From: Cyclobacteriaceae bacterium
GTDB lineage: Bacteria; Bacteroidota; Bacteroidia; Cytophagales; Cyclobacteriaceae
NCBI GenBank assembly: GCA_016787645.1
Contig: JAEUUF010000013.1
Span: forward strand, 744,001-808,000
Length of the DNA: 64,000 nucleotides
Direction of reading: 5' to 3'
Shown here: piece by piece, positions 26,089 through 34,492 of the stretch
Position numbering within the stretch: the stretch's first letter is position 1
Layout of the letters: the number at the start of each line of letters is the position of its first letter
Made by a program: the position numbers and the translations under genes
The notes under the pieces: generated by a model
Told to the model about the DNA's origin: nothing
What the model saw: only the letters and a program-made list of their open reading frames with translations
The model's database searches: none

Positions 26089-26733
26089 ATGTCTGTTATG
26101 ATCATGGGGTCAACGGCCGGGTCTGTTGCCTCCAAACTGATGGAAATCGGGGCCATTAAACTGAGTCACGAGAAGCCTTTTACCTGGAGCAGCGGCTGGA
26201 AGTCCCCGATCTACTGCGATAACCGTCTAAGTCTCTCGTATCCCCACATTCGTTCCTACATCAAGCGGTGCCTGGTGGAGGCTATCCGGGAGCACTTTCC
26301 GGATGCCCAGGCCATTGCTGGTGTCGCCACGGCAGGGATTCCGCAAGGCGCCCTGGTAGCTGAGGCGATGGAACTGCCCTTCCTTTACGTTCGTCCAAAA
26401 CCCAAAGATCACGGGCTCGAAAACCTCATCGAAGGAAAGCTTGAAAAGGGGCAACGGGTAGTCCTGGTGGAAGACCTCATCTCTACCGGGGGCAGTTCAC
26501 TCAAGGCCGCCGCCGCCCTTCGTGATGGCGGGGCCAACGTGCGTGGCATGGTGGCTATTTTCACTTATGGCTTCGAAGCGGCTGTAAAGAATTTCGAAAC
26601 CGAGGGCATTGACCTGGTGTGCCTGAGCGATTTTCAACACCTCCTGCAGGAGGCCCTGCGAAACAAATTCATCGATTCATCCCAGCTTACGCACATCAAG
26701 GCGTGGCGGCTGGATCCTGCTAACTGGAAATAA
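26089..26733 (+). CDS. pyrE: Orotate phosphoribosyltransferase
   Basis: PyrE joins orotate to PRPP to form OMP in pyrimidine synthesis. The 214-residue protein has the PRPP loop VVLVEDLISTGGS, the orotate-side motif GWKSPIYCDNR and YVRPKPKDHG with its catalytic lysine. ATG codons at 26089, 26098 and 26104 are all possible; the first is given. pfkA follows after 5 bases, which suggests co-transcription with glycolysis genes. Confidence 0.95.
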   Translation: MSVMIMGSTAGSVASKLMEIGAIKLSHEKPFTWSSGWKSPIYCDNRLSLSYPHIRSYIKRCLVEAIREHFPDAQAIAGVATAGIPQGALVAEAMELPFLYVRPKPKDHGLENLIEGKLEKGQRVVLVEDLISTGGSSLKAAAALRDGGANVRGMVAIFTYGFEAAVKNFETEGIDLVCLSDFQHLLQEALRNKFIDSSQLTHIKAWRLDPANWK

Positions 26734-26738
26734 AACTT

Positions 26739-27839
26739 ATGGAAAAGAAGAAAAAGCTGTTGGTGCTGACGGGCGGAGGAGACTGCCCCGGCCTTAACGC
26801 TGTGATCCGCGGCATTGCCAAACGGGCCCGGCGTGAAAAAGATTGGGAAGTGTATGGCTCTATCGAAGCCTTCAATGGAGTATTTCGCGACCCTGTCGAA
26901 ATCATCAAACTCACACGCAAAATAACCGGGGGCATCCACGTGCGCGGTGGCACGATCCTCAAGACCACAAACAAGGGCAACCCCATCAACTACCCTATGC
27001 CTCAGTCCGATGGGACCATCAAGATGGTGGATCGAAGCGAAGAACTGGTCAAGAAAATTCACTCCCTCGGCTTCGACGCGGTGATTAATATTGGCGGCGA
27101 TGGTTCCCAGCGAATATCCCAGGTGTTGCATAAGCGAGGCCTCAACATCATCGGCGTACCAAAAACGATCGACAACGATTTGGCGGCTACTGACCTGACC
27201 TTTGGTTTTCAAACCGCAGTGCAGATTGCCACAGACAGTTTCGACAAGTTGGTGACCACCGCGGAAAGTCACCATCGGGTGATGATCATGGAAGTCATGG
27301 GACGTGACGCCGGTTGGATTGCGCTTCACACCGCTATCGCCGGCGGTGCGGAAGTTTGCATCATACCCGAAATTCCCTATGACATCAATAAGATTGTGGA
27401 CCGCATTCACCGTCGGTATAAAGGCGGCCGGGGTTTTGTCAATATTGTGATCTCCGAAGGTGCCAAACCCAAAGATGGCACGGTTACCTCCTCCACAGGC
27501 GAAAAAGGTTCTGAGCACGTCAGGCTGGGAGGAGTTGCTTATACACTTAGCAAGCAGTTGAAAGAAGCTGGCTGCACCGCGGAGATCCGGGAGACCGTAC
27601 TTGGACACATTCAGCGGGGCGGCAGTCCCATTGCCTTTGACCGTGTCCTGGCATCCCTGTTTGGCGTTCATGCCTTTGAATTGGTGATCCAGCAGAAATT
27701 CGGGCGGATGGTATCCTATCGCAACAACGACATCACCTCGGTGCCGCTGGAGGAAGCTACCAAGGCACCCAGTTTCGTGAAACGCGATTCGCACCTGGTA
27801 CGGGCGGCCAAAGGCCTGGGTATTTCTTTCGGAGACTAA
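26739..27839 (+). CDS. pfkA: 6-phosphofructokinase, ATP-type by GGDGS motif
   Basis: This enzyme phosphorylates fructose 6-phosphate. The 366-residue protein has LTGGGDCPGLNAVIRG, GGDGS at 119-123 and PKTIDND at 141-147 with the catalytic aspartate. Glycine at 122 (E. coli Gly104) argues for ATP as donor, since PPi enzymes carry aspartate there. Lysine at 142, where E. coli has Gly124, is typical of PPi and group III enzymes, so the signature is mixed. Donor specificity should be treated as predicted. It is clustered with pyrE upstream and pgk downstream. Confidence 0.92.
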   Translation: MEKKKKLLVLTGGGDCPGLNAVIRGIAKRARREKDWEVYGSIEAFNGVFRDPVEIIKLTRKITGGIHVRGGTILKTTNKGNPINYPMPQSDGTIKMVDRSEELVKKIHSLGFDAVINIGGDGSQRISQVLHKRGLNIIGVPKTIDNDLAATDLTFGFQTAVQIATDSFDKLVTTAESHHRVMIMEVMGRDAGWIALHTAIAGGAEVCIIPEIPYDINKIVDRIHRRYKGGRGFVNIVISEGAKPKDGTVTSSTGEKGSEHVRLGGVAYTLSKQLKEAGCTAEIRETVLGHIQRGGSPIAFDRVLASLFGVHAFELVIQQKFGRMVSYRNNDITSVPLEEATKAPSFVKRDSHLVRAAKGLGISFGD

Positions 27840-27869
27840 GTTTTGAATTTCACATTTTGGTTCTATATC

Positions 27870-29054
27870 ATGAAAACGATCAACGACATCAATTTCAAAA
27901 ACAGGCGCGCGCTTATCCGCGTGGATTTCAATGTGCCGCTTGACAAGTCTTTCCATGTAACTGACGACAACCGCATCCGGGCTACCATTCCCACCCTGAA
28001 GAAAATCCTGCAGGACGGAGGAAGCTGTATCCTGATGTCTCACCTGGGTCGGCCTAAAGGCGGACCAGAAGAAAAGTACTCCCTCAAGCACACGATATCG
28101 ACGGTGCAATCGCTGTTGGGAAGACCCGTTCAGTTTGCCCCGGATTGTATCGGTGCCGAAGCCGTCTCCAAAGCAGCCGCCCTGAAACCCGGCGAGGTAT
28201 TACTGCTGGAGAATCTTCGCTTCTATAAAGAAGAGGAAAAGGGGGATGTTGAATTTTCCAAAAAGCTCGCTGCGCTGGGAGACATTTATGTCAATGATGC
28301 CTTTGGCACCGCGCATCGCGCTCATGCTTCCACGACGATCGCTGCCCAATTTCTGAAAGAAAAGTGTGCCGGCCTGGTGATGGCCGCTGAACTCGACAAC
28401 GCTCGGAAAGTCCTTGAACACGCTGAGAAACCCTTCACGGCCATCATGGGTGGCGCAAAGATTTCCGACAAGATTCTGATCATCGAAAAACTGCTCGACC
28501 GGGTCAACCACCTGATCATCGGAGGCGGCATGGCCTACACGTTCTTCAAAGCCCTCGGCGGGAAGATCGGGACTTCGCTCTGCGAGGAAGACAAGCTGGA
28601 TCTCGCCAAGGACCTGATTCAAAAAGCCAAGGCCAAAGGTGTCGAATTGCATCTTCCCATTGATTCGATCGCCGGCGACAAGTTTGAGGCAGGCGCCAAT
28701 ACCCAGGTGGTCAACAACCTGGCCATTCCAGACGGGTGGATGGGTATGGATATTGGGCCACAGGCTCAGCAGGTGATGGCCAAAGTGATTGAAGGTTCGA
28801 AGACCATCCTATGGAACGGGCCGATGGGTGTATTTGAAATGCCGAAGTTCGCTACAGGCACAAAGACCATTGCCGAGGCCGTGGTTCGTGCTACCGGGAA
28901 GGGAGCATTCTCCCTCATTGGCGGCGGTGACTCTGCGGCAGCCGTTGCTCAATTTGGTTTCAGTGATAAAGTGAGCTACGTATCCACTGGTGGCGGTGCG
29001 CTCCTCGAATACTTTGAAGGCAAAGTACTCCCTGGCGTAAAGGCGCTGGAATAG
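27870..29054 (+). CDS. pgk: Phosphoglycerate kinase
   Basis: Pgk transfers phosphate from 1,3-bisphosphoglycerate to ADP in glycolysis. The 394-residue protein begins [23 protein letters not shown], and has [10 protein letters not shown], the MGGAKISDK motif and the C-terminal GGGDSAAAV nucleotide site. The ATG at 27870 is preferred over an in-frame TTG at 27843, which would add nine hydrophobic residues. It lies 30 bases after pfkA. Confidence 0.97.
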   Translation: MKTINDINFKNRRALIRVDFNVPLDKSFHVTDDNRIRATIPTLKKILQDGGSCILMSHLGRPKGGPEEKYSLKHTISTVQSLLGRPVQFAPDCIGAEAVSKAAALKPGEVLLLENLRFYKEEEKGDVEFSKKLAALGDIYVNDAFGTAHRAHASTTIAAQFLKEKCAGLVMAAELDNARKVLEHAEKPFTAIMGGAKISDKILIIEKLLDRVNHLIIGGGMAYTFFKALGGKIGTSLCEEDKLDLAKDLIQKAKAKGVELHLPIDSIAGDKFEAGANTQVVNNLAIPDGWMGMDIGPQAQQVMAKVIEGSKTILWNGPMGVFEMPKFATGTKTIAEAVVRATGKGAFSLIGGGDSAAAVAQFGFSDKVSYVSTGGGALLEYFEGKVLPGVKALE

Positions 29055-29055
29055 C

Positions 29056-29520
29056 ATGCGGCTGATTCTGCTCCTGGGTATTTTGGGGGTAATGAGTTGT
29101 ACGAAGAAGGAAAAGGAGACAACTACCAACCTTCGCAAAATGTCCTGGCTACTGGGCGACTGGACCCGCGTCAACAACAAGCCCGGACGCACCGGTTGGG
29201 AATCCTGGGCGCAAGTCAGTGAATCTGAATGGCGAGGCGAGAGCGGGACGCTGCAAGGGACCGACACTGTTTTTCACGAAGTCACCAGAATCATCGTGGA
29301 GAACGACAAGCTGTATTTCATTGCCGATGTTCCTGAAAACACGTCTCCTGTGCGGTTTGAAATCACGGGGGTAACTGACAGCTCGTTTACCTGCGAGAAT
29401 CCGAAGCATGATTTTCCGCAGAAGATATTTTACCACTTTGACGGAACCAGGATACACGCGAGGGTTTCAGCCGGCGAGGAGGGGATTGATTTTGAGTTTG
29501 ATAGGATCACCTCCAGGTAG
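29056..29520 (+). CDS. DUF6265-type lipoprotein
   Basis: The 154-residue product has a short signal peptide with lipobox LGVMSC at the start, then KKEKETTTN. The mature part opens with the lipocalin-like pattern MSWLLGDWTR, and ends with CENPKHDFPQKIFYHFDG, seen in DUF6265 proteins. The function is unknown. It starts one base after the pgk stop, so it is read with the glycolysis genes, and it is convergent with recQ. Confidence 0.78.
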   Translation: MRLILLLGILGVMSCTKKEKETTTNLRKMSWLLGDWTRVNNKPGRTGWESWAQVSESEWRGESGTLQGTDTVFHEVTRIIVENDKLYFIADVPENTSPVRFEITGVTDSSFTCENPKHDFPQKIFYHFDGTRIHARVSAGEEGIDFEFDRITSR

Positions 29521-29532
29521 TCTCAAGGTTGG

Positions 29533-31446
29533 TTACCCCACCCTCCTCAACACCCACGATGCATCGTAGATGAGGAGCCCCTGCTCCACCAGATCACGGA
29601 CCACCTCTACAAACAAGTCCTTGTCTTGCGGGTCGGCCGCGGTTTCCAACTCATCTACTGACATGGGGCGTTGTGCGATGAGGTATAAAATCTGCTCGCG
29701 GTAGTCCTTGAAAGAGCCTGCGCTGTCCGTCTTCTTTTTACTGATGCACACATCACAGGCGCCGCACGTCGCAAACGACTCCTCCCCAAAGTAATCCATG
29801 ACCACCTGCATCCGGCACCGCTGATCTTGCTCCACAAAATTGATCATCGCCTCCGCTTTCCTCACGGCCAGGTCGCGGCGATGACTGAGCCGGCGAACAT
29901 CGACGGGGAGATGTTCCGCATCCTGTCGCGGCAGCAGGAAGGTGATTTCCGGCTTCTCGGAAGCGCGCTCGTACTCCAGTAATTGAAGCTTTGACAACTG
30001 TTCCAGTGCGGCTACGACTTCTCCTTCTGCGACCTTGAGGCTGCTGGCGAGTGCCCGCTCCGTGATCGGTACAAAGTCGTTAAACAACTCGGCGCCATAC
30101 AGCCGCAGCAACGACTTGATCACCGGGTCAAAGTGTGCGTTGGCCACCTGGAACTCATACAACCTTGATTTATCCGCCGCCACGTGCACCCTGGAAGGTC
30201 GATAAAAACTTTCGCTGAGCTGCAGAAGGCCCTCTTCTTCCAGTTTCTTCAATCCGGCAAAAGCCGATGATCCCCTGAAGCTGAACCGCTTGCAGAACTC
30301 ATCAAGATCAAACTCGAAACTCTCCCCTTCCGCGGCACCTTCGGCCAGTTGGTAGAAGTTAGACAGCGCCTGGTACACGCGCTTCAGGTAATCCAATGAC
30401 GGATGCGACTGCTGGACATTGGCTCTCAGATGCTGAACATCCGATTCGTGGTATACCACCGCCGCATAGGCACGCTTCTCATCCCGACCAGCCCGGCCCG
30501 CCTCCTGGAAATAAGCTTCCAGGTTCTCCGGCAAGTCGAGGTGAACCACCACCCTTACGTTGGGCTTGTCGATACCCATCCCAAAAGCATTGGTAGCCAC
30601 CATCACCCGGCATTCATCCTCGATCCAGTCTTTTTGCCGACGCGCACGTTCTTCGTGATTCAGTCCCCCGTGGTAGAACGTGGCTGAAATCTTTTCCCGG
30701 CTTAGCCATTTGCTCAATTCTACCGTGGCCTTTCGTGAACGAACATACACGATGCCTGGACCAGGCACTTTGCGAAGGATCTCCAGCAGTTTGTGCTCTT
30801 TGTTCTCTGTCTTTCGCACCACAAGGGAAAGGTTGGTGCGCGCAAAACTTTTCTGCAATACGACCGGAAGCCGAAGGGCCAGCTTGGTGAGGATGTCTTC
30901 TTTCACTTCCGGCGTGGCTGTCGCTGTGAGTGCGAGAAACTGAAGATCAGGTTTGAGTTCGCGCAAGTTGGCCAGCTCGAGATAGGGTGGCCGAAAATCA
31001 TATCCCCACTGGCTGATGCAATGTGCTTCATCCACGGCCACGAAGGAAACATTCATGCGATTGAAGCGCTCCAGGAAAATATCCGTCTTCAGTCGCTCCG
31101 GTGATACATAAAGGAATTTGTACTTGCCATACACCGCGTTGTCCAAGGCAATGTCGATTTCTGTACGGCGCATACCGGAGTGGATGGCCAGCGCCGCTAC
31201 ACCTTTTTTCTTCAGTTGTTGCACCTGGTCCTGCATGAGCGCGATAAGCGGGCTAACCACGATTGTAATGCCATCAAGAAGCAGGCCGGGTACCTGGAAG
31301 CAAACGGACTTTCCACCCCCCGTAGGGAGCAGGGCCAGTGTATCCTTTCGCTCCAAAACTGCCTGGACAATCTCCCGTTGCAAGGGACGAAAATGATCGT
31401 GCCCCCAGTATTTTTTCAGGATGCTTTCGGGTGTCTCGGCGGACAT
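29533..31446 (-). CDS. recQ: ATP-dependent DNA helicase RecQ
   Basis: This 3'-5' DNA helicase acts in recombination and repair. The 637-residue protein has motif I LLPTGGGKSVCFQVP, the DEAH box VDEAHCISQWG, motif III ALTATAT and motif VI QEAGRAGRD. A zinc module has cysteines in RCRMQ and TCGACDVC, and a winged-helix region follows. No HRDC domain is seen after it, as in several shorter RecQ forms of Bacteroidota. It is the last gene of comEC-crotonase-recQ, 12 bases after its neighbour. Confidence 0.95.
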   Translation of the reverse strand: MSAETPESILKKYWGHDHFRPLQREIVQAVLERKDTLALLPTGGGKSVCFQVPGLLLDGITIVVSPLIALMQDQVQQLKKKGVAALAIHSGMRRTEIDIALDNAVYGKYKFLYVSPERLKTDIFLERFNRMNVSFVAVDEAHCISQWGYDFRPPYLELANLRELKPDLQFLALTATATPEVKEDILTKLALRLPVVLQKSFARTNLSLVVRKTENKEHKLLEILRKVPGPGIVYVRSRKATVELSKWLSREKISATFYHGGLNHEERARRQKDWIEDECRVMVATNAFGMGIDKPNVRVVVHLDLPENLEAYFQEAGRAGRDEKRAYAAVVYHESDVQHLRANVQQSHPSLDYLKRVYQALSNFYQLAEGAAEGESFEFDLDEFCKRFSFRGSSAFAGLKKLEEEGLLQLSESFYRPSRVHVAADKSRLYEFQVANAHFDPVIKSLLRLYGAELFNDFVPITERALASSLKVAEGEVVAALEQLSKLQLLEYERASEKPEITFLLPRQDAEHLPVDVRRLSHRRDLAVRKAEAMINFVEQDQRCRMQVVMDYFGEESFATCGACDVCISKKKTDSAGSFKDYREQILYLIAQRPMSVDELETAADPQDKDLFVEVVRDLVEQGLLIYDASWVLRRVG

Positions 31447-31458
31447 CTAAGAAATGGG

Positions 31459-32238
31459 TTACCAGTTCAGGTCCTTCTTTTGGAGGAAAGCCTCAATTCC
31501 CTTTCGGCAATCGTCGGTGGCGCGGGCATTCGCATTCTCGCGGGCAGCGGTCTCCAACGCCTCGGTGAGCGAGAGTCCCTGGACTTTGTCGATCAGCGCT
31601 TTCGTGGCTGCCAGCGATTGGGCGGATGCCGTTTTCACCAACTGTTGGGTAAAATCATTTACTTCTTTTTCGATGGAAGCCTTATCTACCACCTTGTTGA
31701 TCATTCCCAGGCTGGCCGCTTCGGGAGCCTGGATCAGGCGGCCGCTCAGCAACAGGTCTTTGGCTTTGCCTTCACCCAGTTTACGAATCAAGAAGACGGA
31801 AACGAGGGCTGGAATAAAACCAATGCGCACTTCCGTGTAACCGAACTTCGCTTCGGGGACGGCGTAGGCAAAATCACAAACCGTTACCAAACCCGATCCG
31901 CCCGCGAGCGCATGCCCTTCCACCTGGGCAATCACCACTTTCGGCAACGTGTAGATTTTCCGGTAGAGATTCATCAGGTTATGTGAATCCGCCAGGTTCT
32001 CCTCGAAGGTGAACTTCTGTAGTTGCTGCAAGTAAGCCAGGTCAGCCCCGGCACAAAATGCTTCACCGCGGGCCCGGAGCACGATGATTTTGGCGAGCGG
32101 GTCTTCGGCAGCCGTAGAAAAAGCAGCCCGCAGTGCATCGACCATCTCCTGGTTCAAGGCATTTCTTTTCTCCGGGCGATTGAGGGTAATGTAGCCGACC
32201 CGGTTGCTTTGCGAATACTCGACAAGTGATTGGTTCAT
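31459..32238 (-). CDS. Enoyl-CoA hydratase/isomerase (crotonase) family protein
   Basis: The 259-residue crotonase-fold protein has the two oxyanion-hole stretches AFCAGADLAYL and HALAGGSGL. Of the two catalytic glutamates of true enoyl-CoA hydratase, the first is replaced by glycine (GGSGL instead of GGCEL) and the second is kept (GYTEVRIG). It may therefore act as an isomerase or a specialised hydratase such as methylglutaconyl-CoA hydratase; the substrate cannot be read. The ATG at 32238 overlaps the comEC stop as ATGA, which settles the start against 32280. Confidence 0.87.
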   Translation of the reverse strand: MNQSLVEYSQSNRVGYITLNRPEKRNALNQEMVDALRAAFSTAAEDPLAKIIVLRARGEAFCAGADLAYLQQLQKFTFEENLADSHNLMNLYRKIYTLPKVVIAQVEGHALAGGSGLVTVCDFAYAVPEAKFGYTEVRIGFIPALVSVFLIRKLGEGKAKDLLLSGRLIQAPEAASLGMINKVVDKASIEKEVNDFTQQLVKTASAQSLAATKALIDKVQGLSLTEALETAARENANARATDDCRKGIEAFLQKKDLNW

Positions 32239-34301
32239 AGGTTTAAGATGAAGGCCCCGTCTGTGAGTACGGAATGACAACCCTTCCCAAGCCCGGAGGC
32301 CTCCGATTTGATTTTCTCCGCATACCGGTAGGAGTTGCTGCCGTCCAATACAACGTAGTCAAAATTAACGGTTCGAATGAAGGTTTCGAGGGATTTAACG
32401 CTGTTACCACTGATGACTACACAATGCACCCTGAGTCCGGGCTGAGGAACAAAAGAGTCGCGTCCTACCCAAAGAAAGCTCGTGCCCCGGAAATCATAGA
32501 GCCGGGCACCCATTTGATTGCCGACAATCACGGAAGATTTTACATTGACAATTCGCCGCACCACGCGATTTGGTTCAAGGTGATACCCGATTTTTCCGGG
32601 GTCATTGGCGAGGTTGGAATCAAGCAGCCGGACTGCTCCCTGATCGCTGGTCCACTCCATTGCGGAACCCCGGGTTACACGATACACGATAAACTGGGCC
32701 TGGGTGGAAGAAAATCTCCAATCTTCCCAAGCGAACACCATCGCCACTGTAGCCAGAAAAAGTACCCACCGAAATTTCCTAAACCGAAATAAAGAATATC
32801 CGCCCATGACCAGCATCCCCAGGCAAAGAGCCTGAACCAAAGTGATGGGTATCGGATAGATCACACTATGGGGCAGTTGCTGAATAAGGAAGAGACCTTC
32901 ATTGAGCAAATAGACCATTACTTCGAGAAGCCGGGCCAGCCATTCAGCGACGACGGGCAGTGGGCTAAGTATCAGCAGCAATATCCCACCCAACAAGATG
33001 ATCGTAGAGGCGGGTATGACAAACAGGTTGGCCAACAGGAAGTACAGGGGAAACTGGTGAAAATAATACAGGGTCACCGGCAGCGTTGCGATTTGGGCCG
33101 CGATAGAAACGCAAGTGATTTGCCAGATCCAGTCGGCCCATGCCCACCGCATTTCAGCGAGATTGTAGATGGGCCGATAAAGCAATACAATGCCGATGAC
33201 GGCGAGATAGGAAAGCTGGAAGCCTGCGGACAGAATCAGATACGGATCATAGAGCAGGAGAAAGAACGCCGACGACGCCAGCGTGTTGAGGATGCTGGTC
33301 GTTCGCCCCAGCGGCTTGGCCAAGGCCACAAAAGAGAACATGGCCACTGCCCTCAAGACGGAGGGTGACAGCCCGGTAATGAATGCATACATCCAAAGAA
33401 GCGTAATGCTCGTCATGGCAATTGTCCACGGGCCGCCCCTTTTCTTTTCCAGGGGCTTGAACATGAGCAGCAACACACCATACAGGATGCTTACGTGCAT
33501 GCCTGATACCGCTAGCGCATGCATGGCACCGCCCGCCGCATAAGCCTGCCGCAACTCATCATCGATGCCTGAGGTCACGCCGATGACAAATGCGCTGACA
33601 ATTGCGCTCGCGCGATCATTCGCTATCAGTCGATCGATTTCCCCTATCGTCCATGCGCGGGCTTTGATGGCGAAGTACATAGGTCCAAATTCCCTCGAAG
33701 TCTCCGTACGGACCCAGGCTCCCGGCTTCACATGGTGTTGATGAAAAATATTTTGCCGTGCAAGAAATTGGCGGTAGTCGAACTCACCGGGATTCTGCGG
33801 GCCTTCAATTGGCTGAGGGTTTCCTTTTACCAGGATTTGATCGCCGTAAACGAGGGTATCGGCCCGCTCGGACAATGGCCAGTAGAGAAGTATTTTACCT
33901 GAACCTACCATCCAGCCATTTCCCGAGTTGATGCTTTCCACCTCCCCGGTTAGTCGCCAGCTATGTTCGCGTTTGTCCGCGGCGGAAATAAGTCGAACGC
34001 GAAAGGCTTGAACAGGCTGAGGATGATGACTCAACGCATCCTCCCGGTGTGATTCATCCCGAAGCCAGACGACACCATAGCCCGCCAACCAGATGAAGCT
34101 GATTCCAACAGCACCAGACACCACTCGCAATGCCACTGTGCGAATCAGTACCAGATGCACAATCCCATAAACCAGGCTCAAAATCACCAGGAAAACCGTC
34201 AGCGATTCAGGCCGGATTAGTGACGGAAAATAAATCCCTGCAAGAATCCCGGCGACCAAAACCGCCGTGATGCGCACCATAACGAAGGGAGCCCATTGCA
34301 T
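32235..34301 (-). CDS. comEC: ComEC/Rec2 family DNA-uptake membrane protein
   Basis: ComEC forms the inner-membrane channel for single-stranded DNA in natural transformation. The 688-residue product has N-terminal membrane helices, an OB-like DUF4131 domain (about residues 90-200) and the competence domain with VSGMHVSILYG and FITGLSPSVLRA. At least eight further hydrophobic segments follow. The last 170 residues show no HxHxDH motif, so an active metallo-beta-lactamase nuclease domain is not evident. It starts a minus-strand operon with the crotonase and recQ genes. Confidence 0.9.
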   Translation of the reverse strand: MQWAPFVMVRITAVLVAGILAGIYFPSLIRPESLTVFLVILSLVYGIVHLVLIRTVALRVVSGAVGISFIWLAGYGVVWLRDESHREDALSHHPQPVQAFRVRLISAADKREHSWRLTGEVESINSGNGWMVGSGKILLYWPLSERADTLVYGDQILVKGNPQPIEGPQNPGEFDYRQFLARQNIFHQHHVKPGAWVRTETSREFGPMYFAIKARAWTIGEIDRLIANDRASAIVSAFVIGVTSGIDDELRQAYAAGGAMHALAVSGMHVSILYGVLLLMFKPLEKKRGGPWTIAMTSITLLWMYAFITGLSPSVLRAVAMFSFVALAKPLGRTTSILNTLASSAFFLLLYDPYLILSAGFQLSYLAVIGIVLLYRPIYNLAEMRWAWADWIWQITCVSIAAQIATLPVTLYYFHQFPLYFLLANLFVIPASTIILLGGILLLILSPLPVVAEWLARLLEVMVYLLNEGLFLIQQLPHSVIYPIPITLVQALCLGMLVMGGYSLFRFRKFRWVLFLATVAMVFAWEDWRFSSTQAQFIVYRVTRGSAMEWTSDQGAVRLLDSNLANDPGKIGYHLEPNRVVRRIVNVKSSVIVGNQMGARLYDFRGTSFLWVGRDSFVPQPGLRVHCVVISGNSVKSLETFIRTVNFDYVVLDGSNSYRYAEKIKSEASGLGKGCHSVLTDGAFILNL

Positions 34302-34366
34302 AAAGGAATATATTGAGAGAGAGGCAGCAGGGCAAATGGGCTTGCCGCCGTAGCTTCAGCGAATGC

Positions 34367-34392
34367 GGGGGTCAGGGTTTAGGGGTCAGGGG
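34367..34392 (+). repeat. G-tract array, copy A
   Basis: Four G-tracts of 5, 3, 4 and 4 are separated by TCA, TTTA and TCA, a sequence able to form a G-quadruplex. The TAGGGGTC core recurs at three other intergenic sites in the window (near 42.48, 44.42 and 44.96 kb). Confidence 0.8.
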
Positions 34393-34420
34393 TCAGTGTG
34401 AGTGGTCAGGGACCTGCGCT

Positions 34421-34458
34421 GCTTTCAGCTAAAGGCCTTTAGCTAAAAGCTAATAGCC
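34421..34458. repeat. 38-base palindromic dispersed repeat, copy A
   Basis: This tract matches 42515-42552 at 36 of 38 positions. It contains a perfect 18-base palindrome, AGCTAAAGG/CCTTTAGCT (34427-34444), and a second hairpin TTAGCT-AAA-AGCTAA. Both copies follow a G-tract array and lie between two minus-strand genes. Confidence 0.85.
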
Positions 34459-34492
34459 TAAAGCCAATTGCTTGCCGCAGTCGCAAATAACT

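Larger units (their letters stand above)
34302..34492. other. Spacer between pbpC and comEC holding dispersed repeats
   Basis: This 191-base gap has no gene. It holds a G-tract array and a 38-base palindromic tract, each described separately, and a short direct repeat: GCTTGCCGCCGT near 34340 and GCTTGCCGCAGT near 34470. Confidence 0.6.

Noticed and set aside
26634-28109. 491-codon open frame on the minus strand
   Set aside because: It is antisense to pyrE, pfkA and pgk, has no recognisable domain and reads as a codon shadow of strongly conserved genes.
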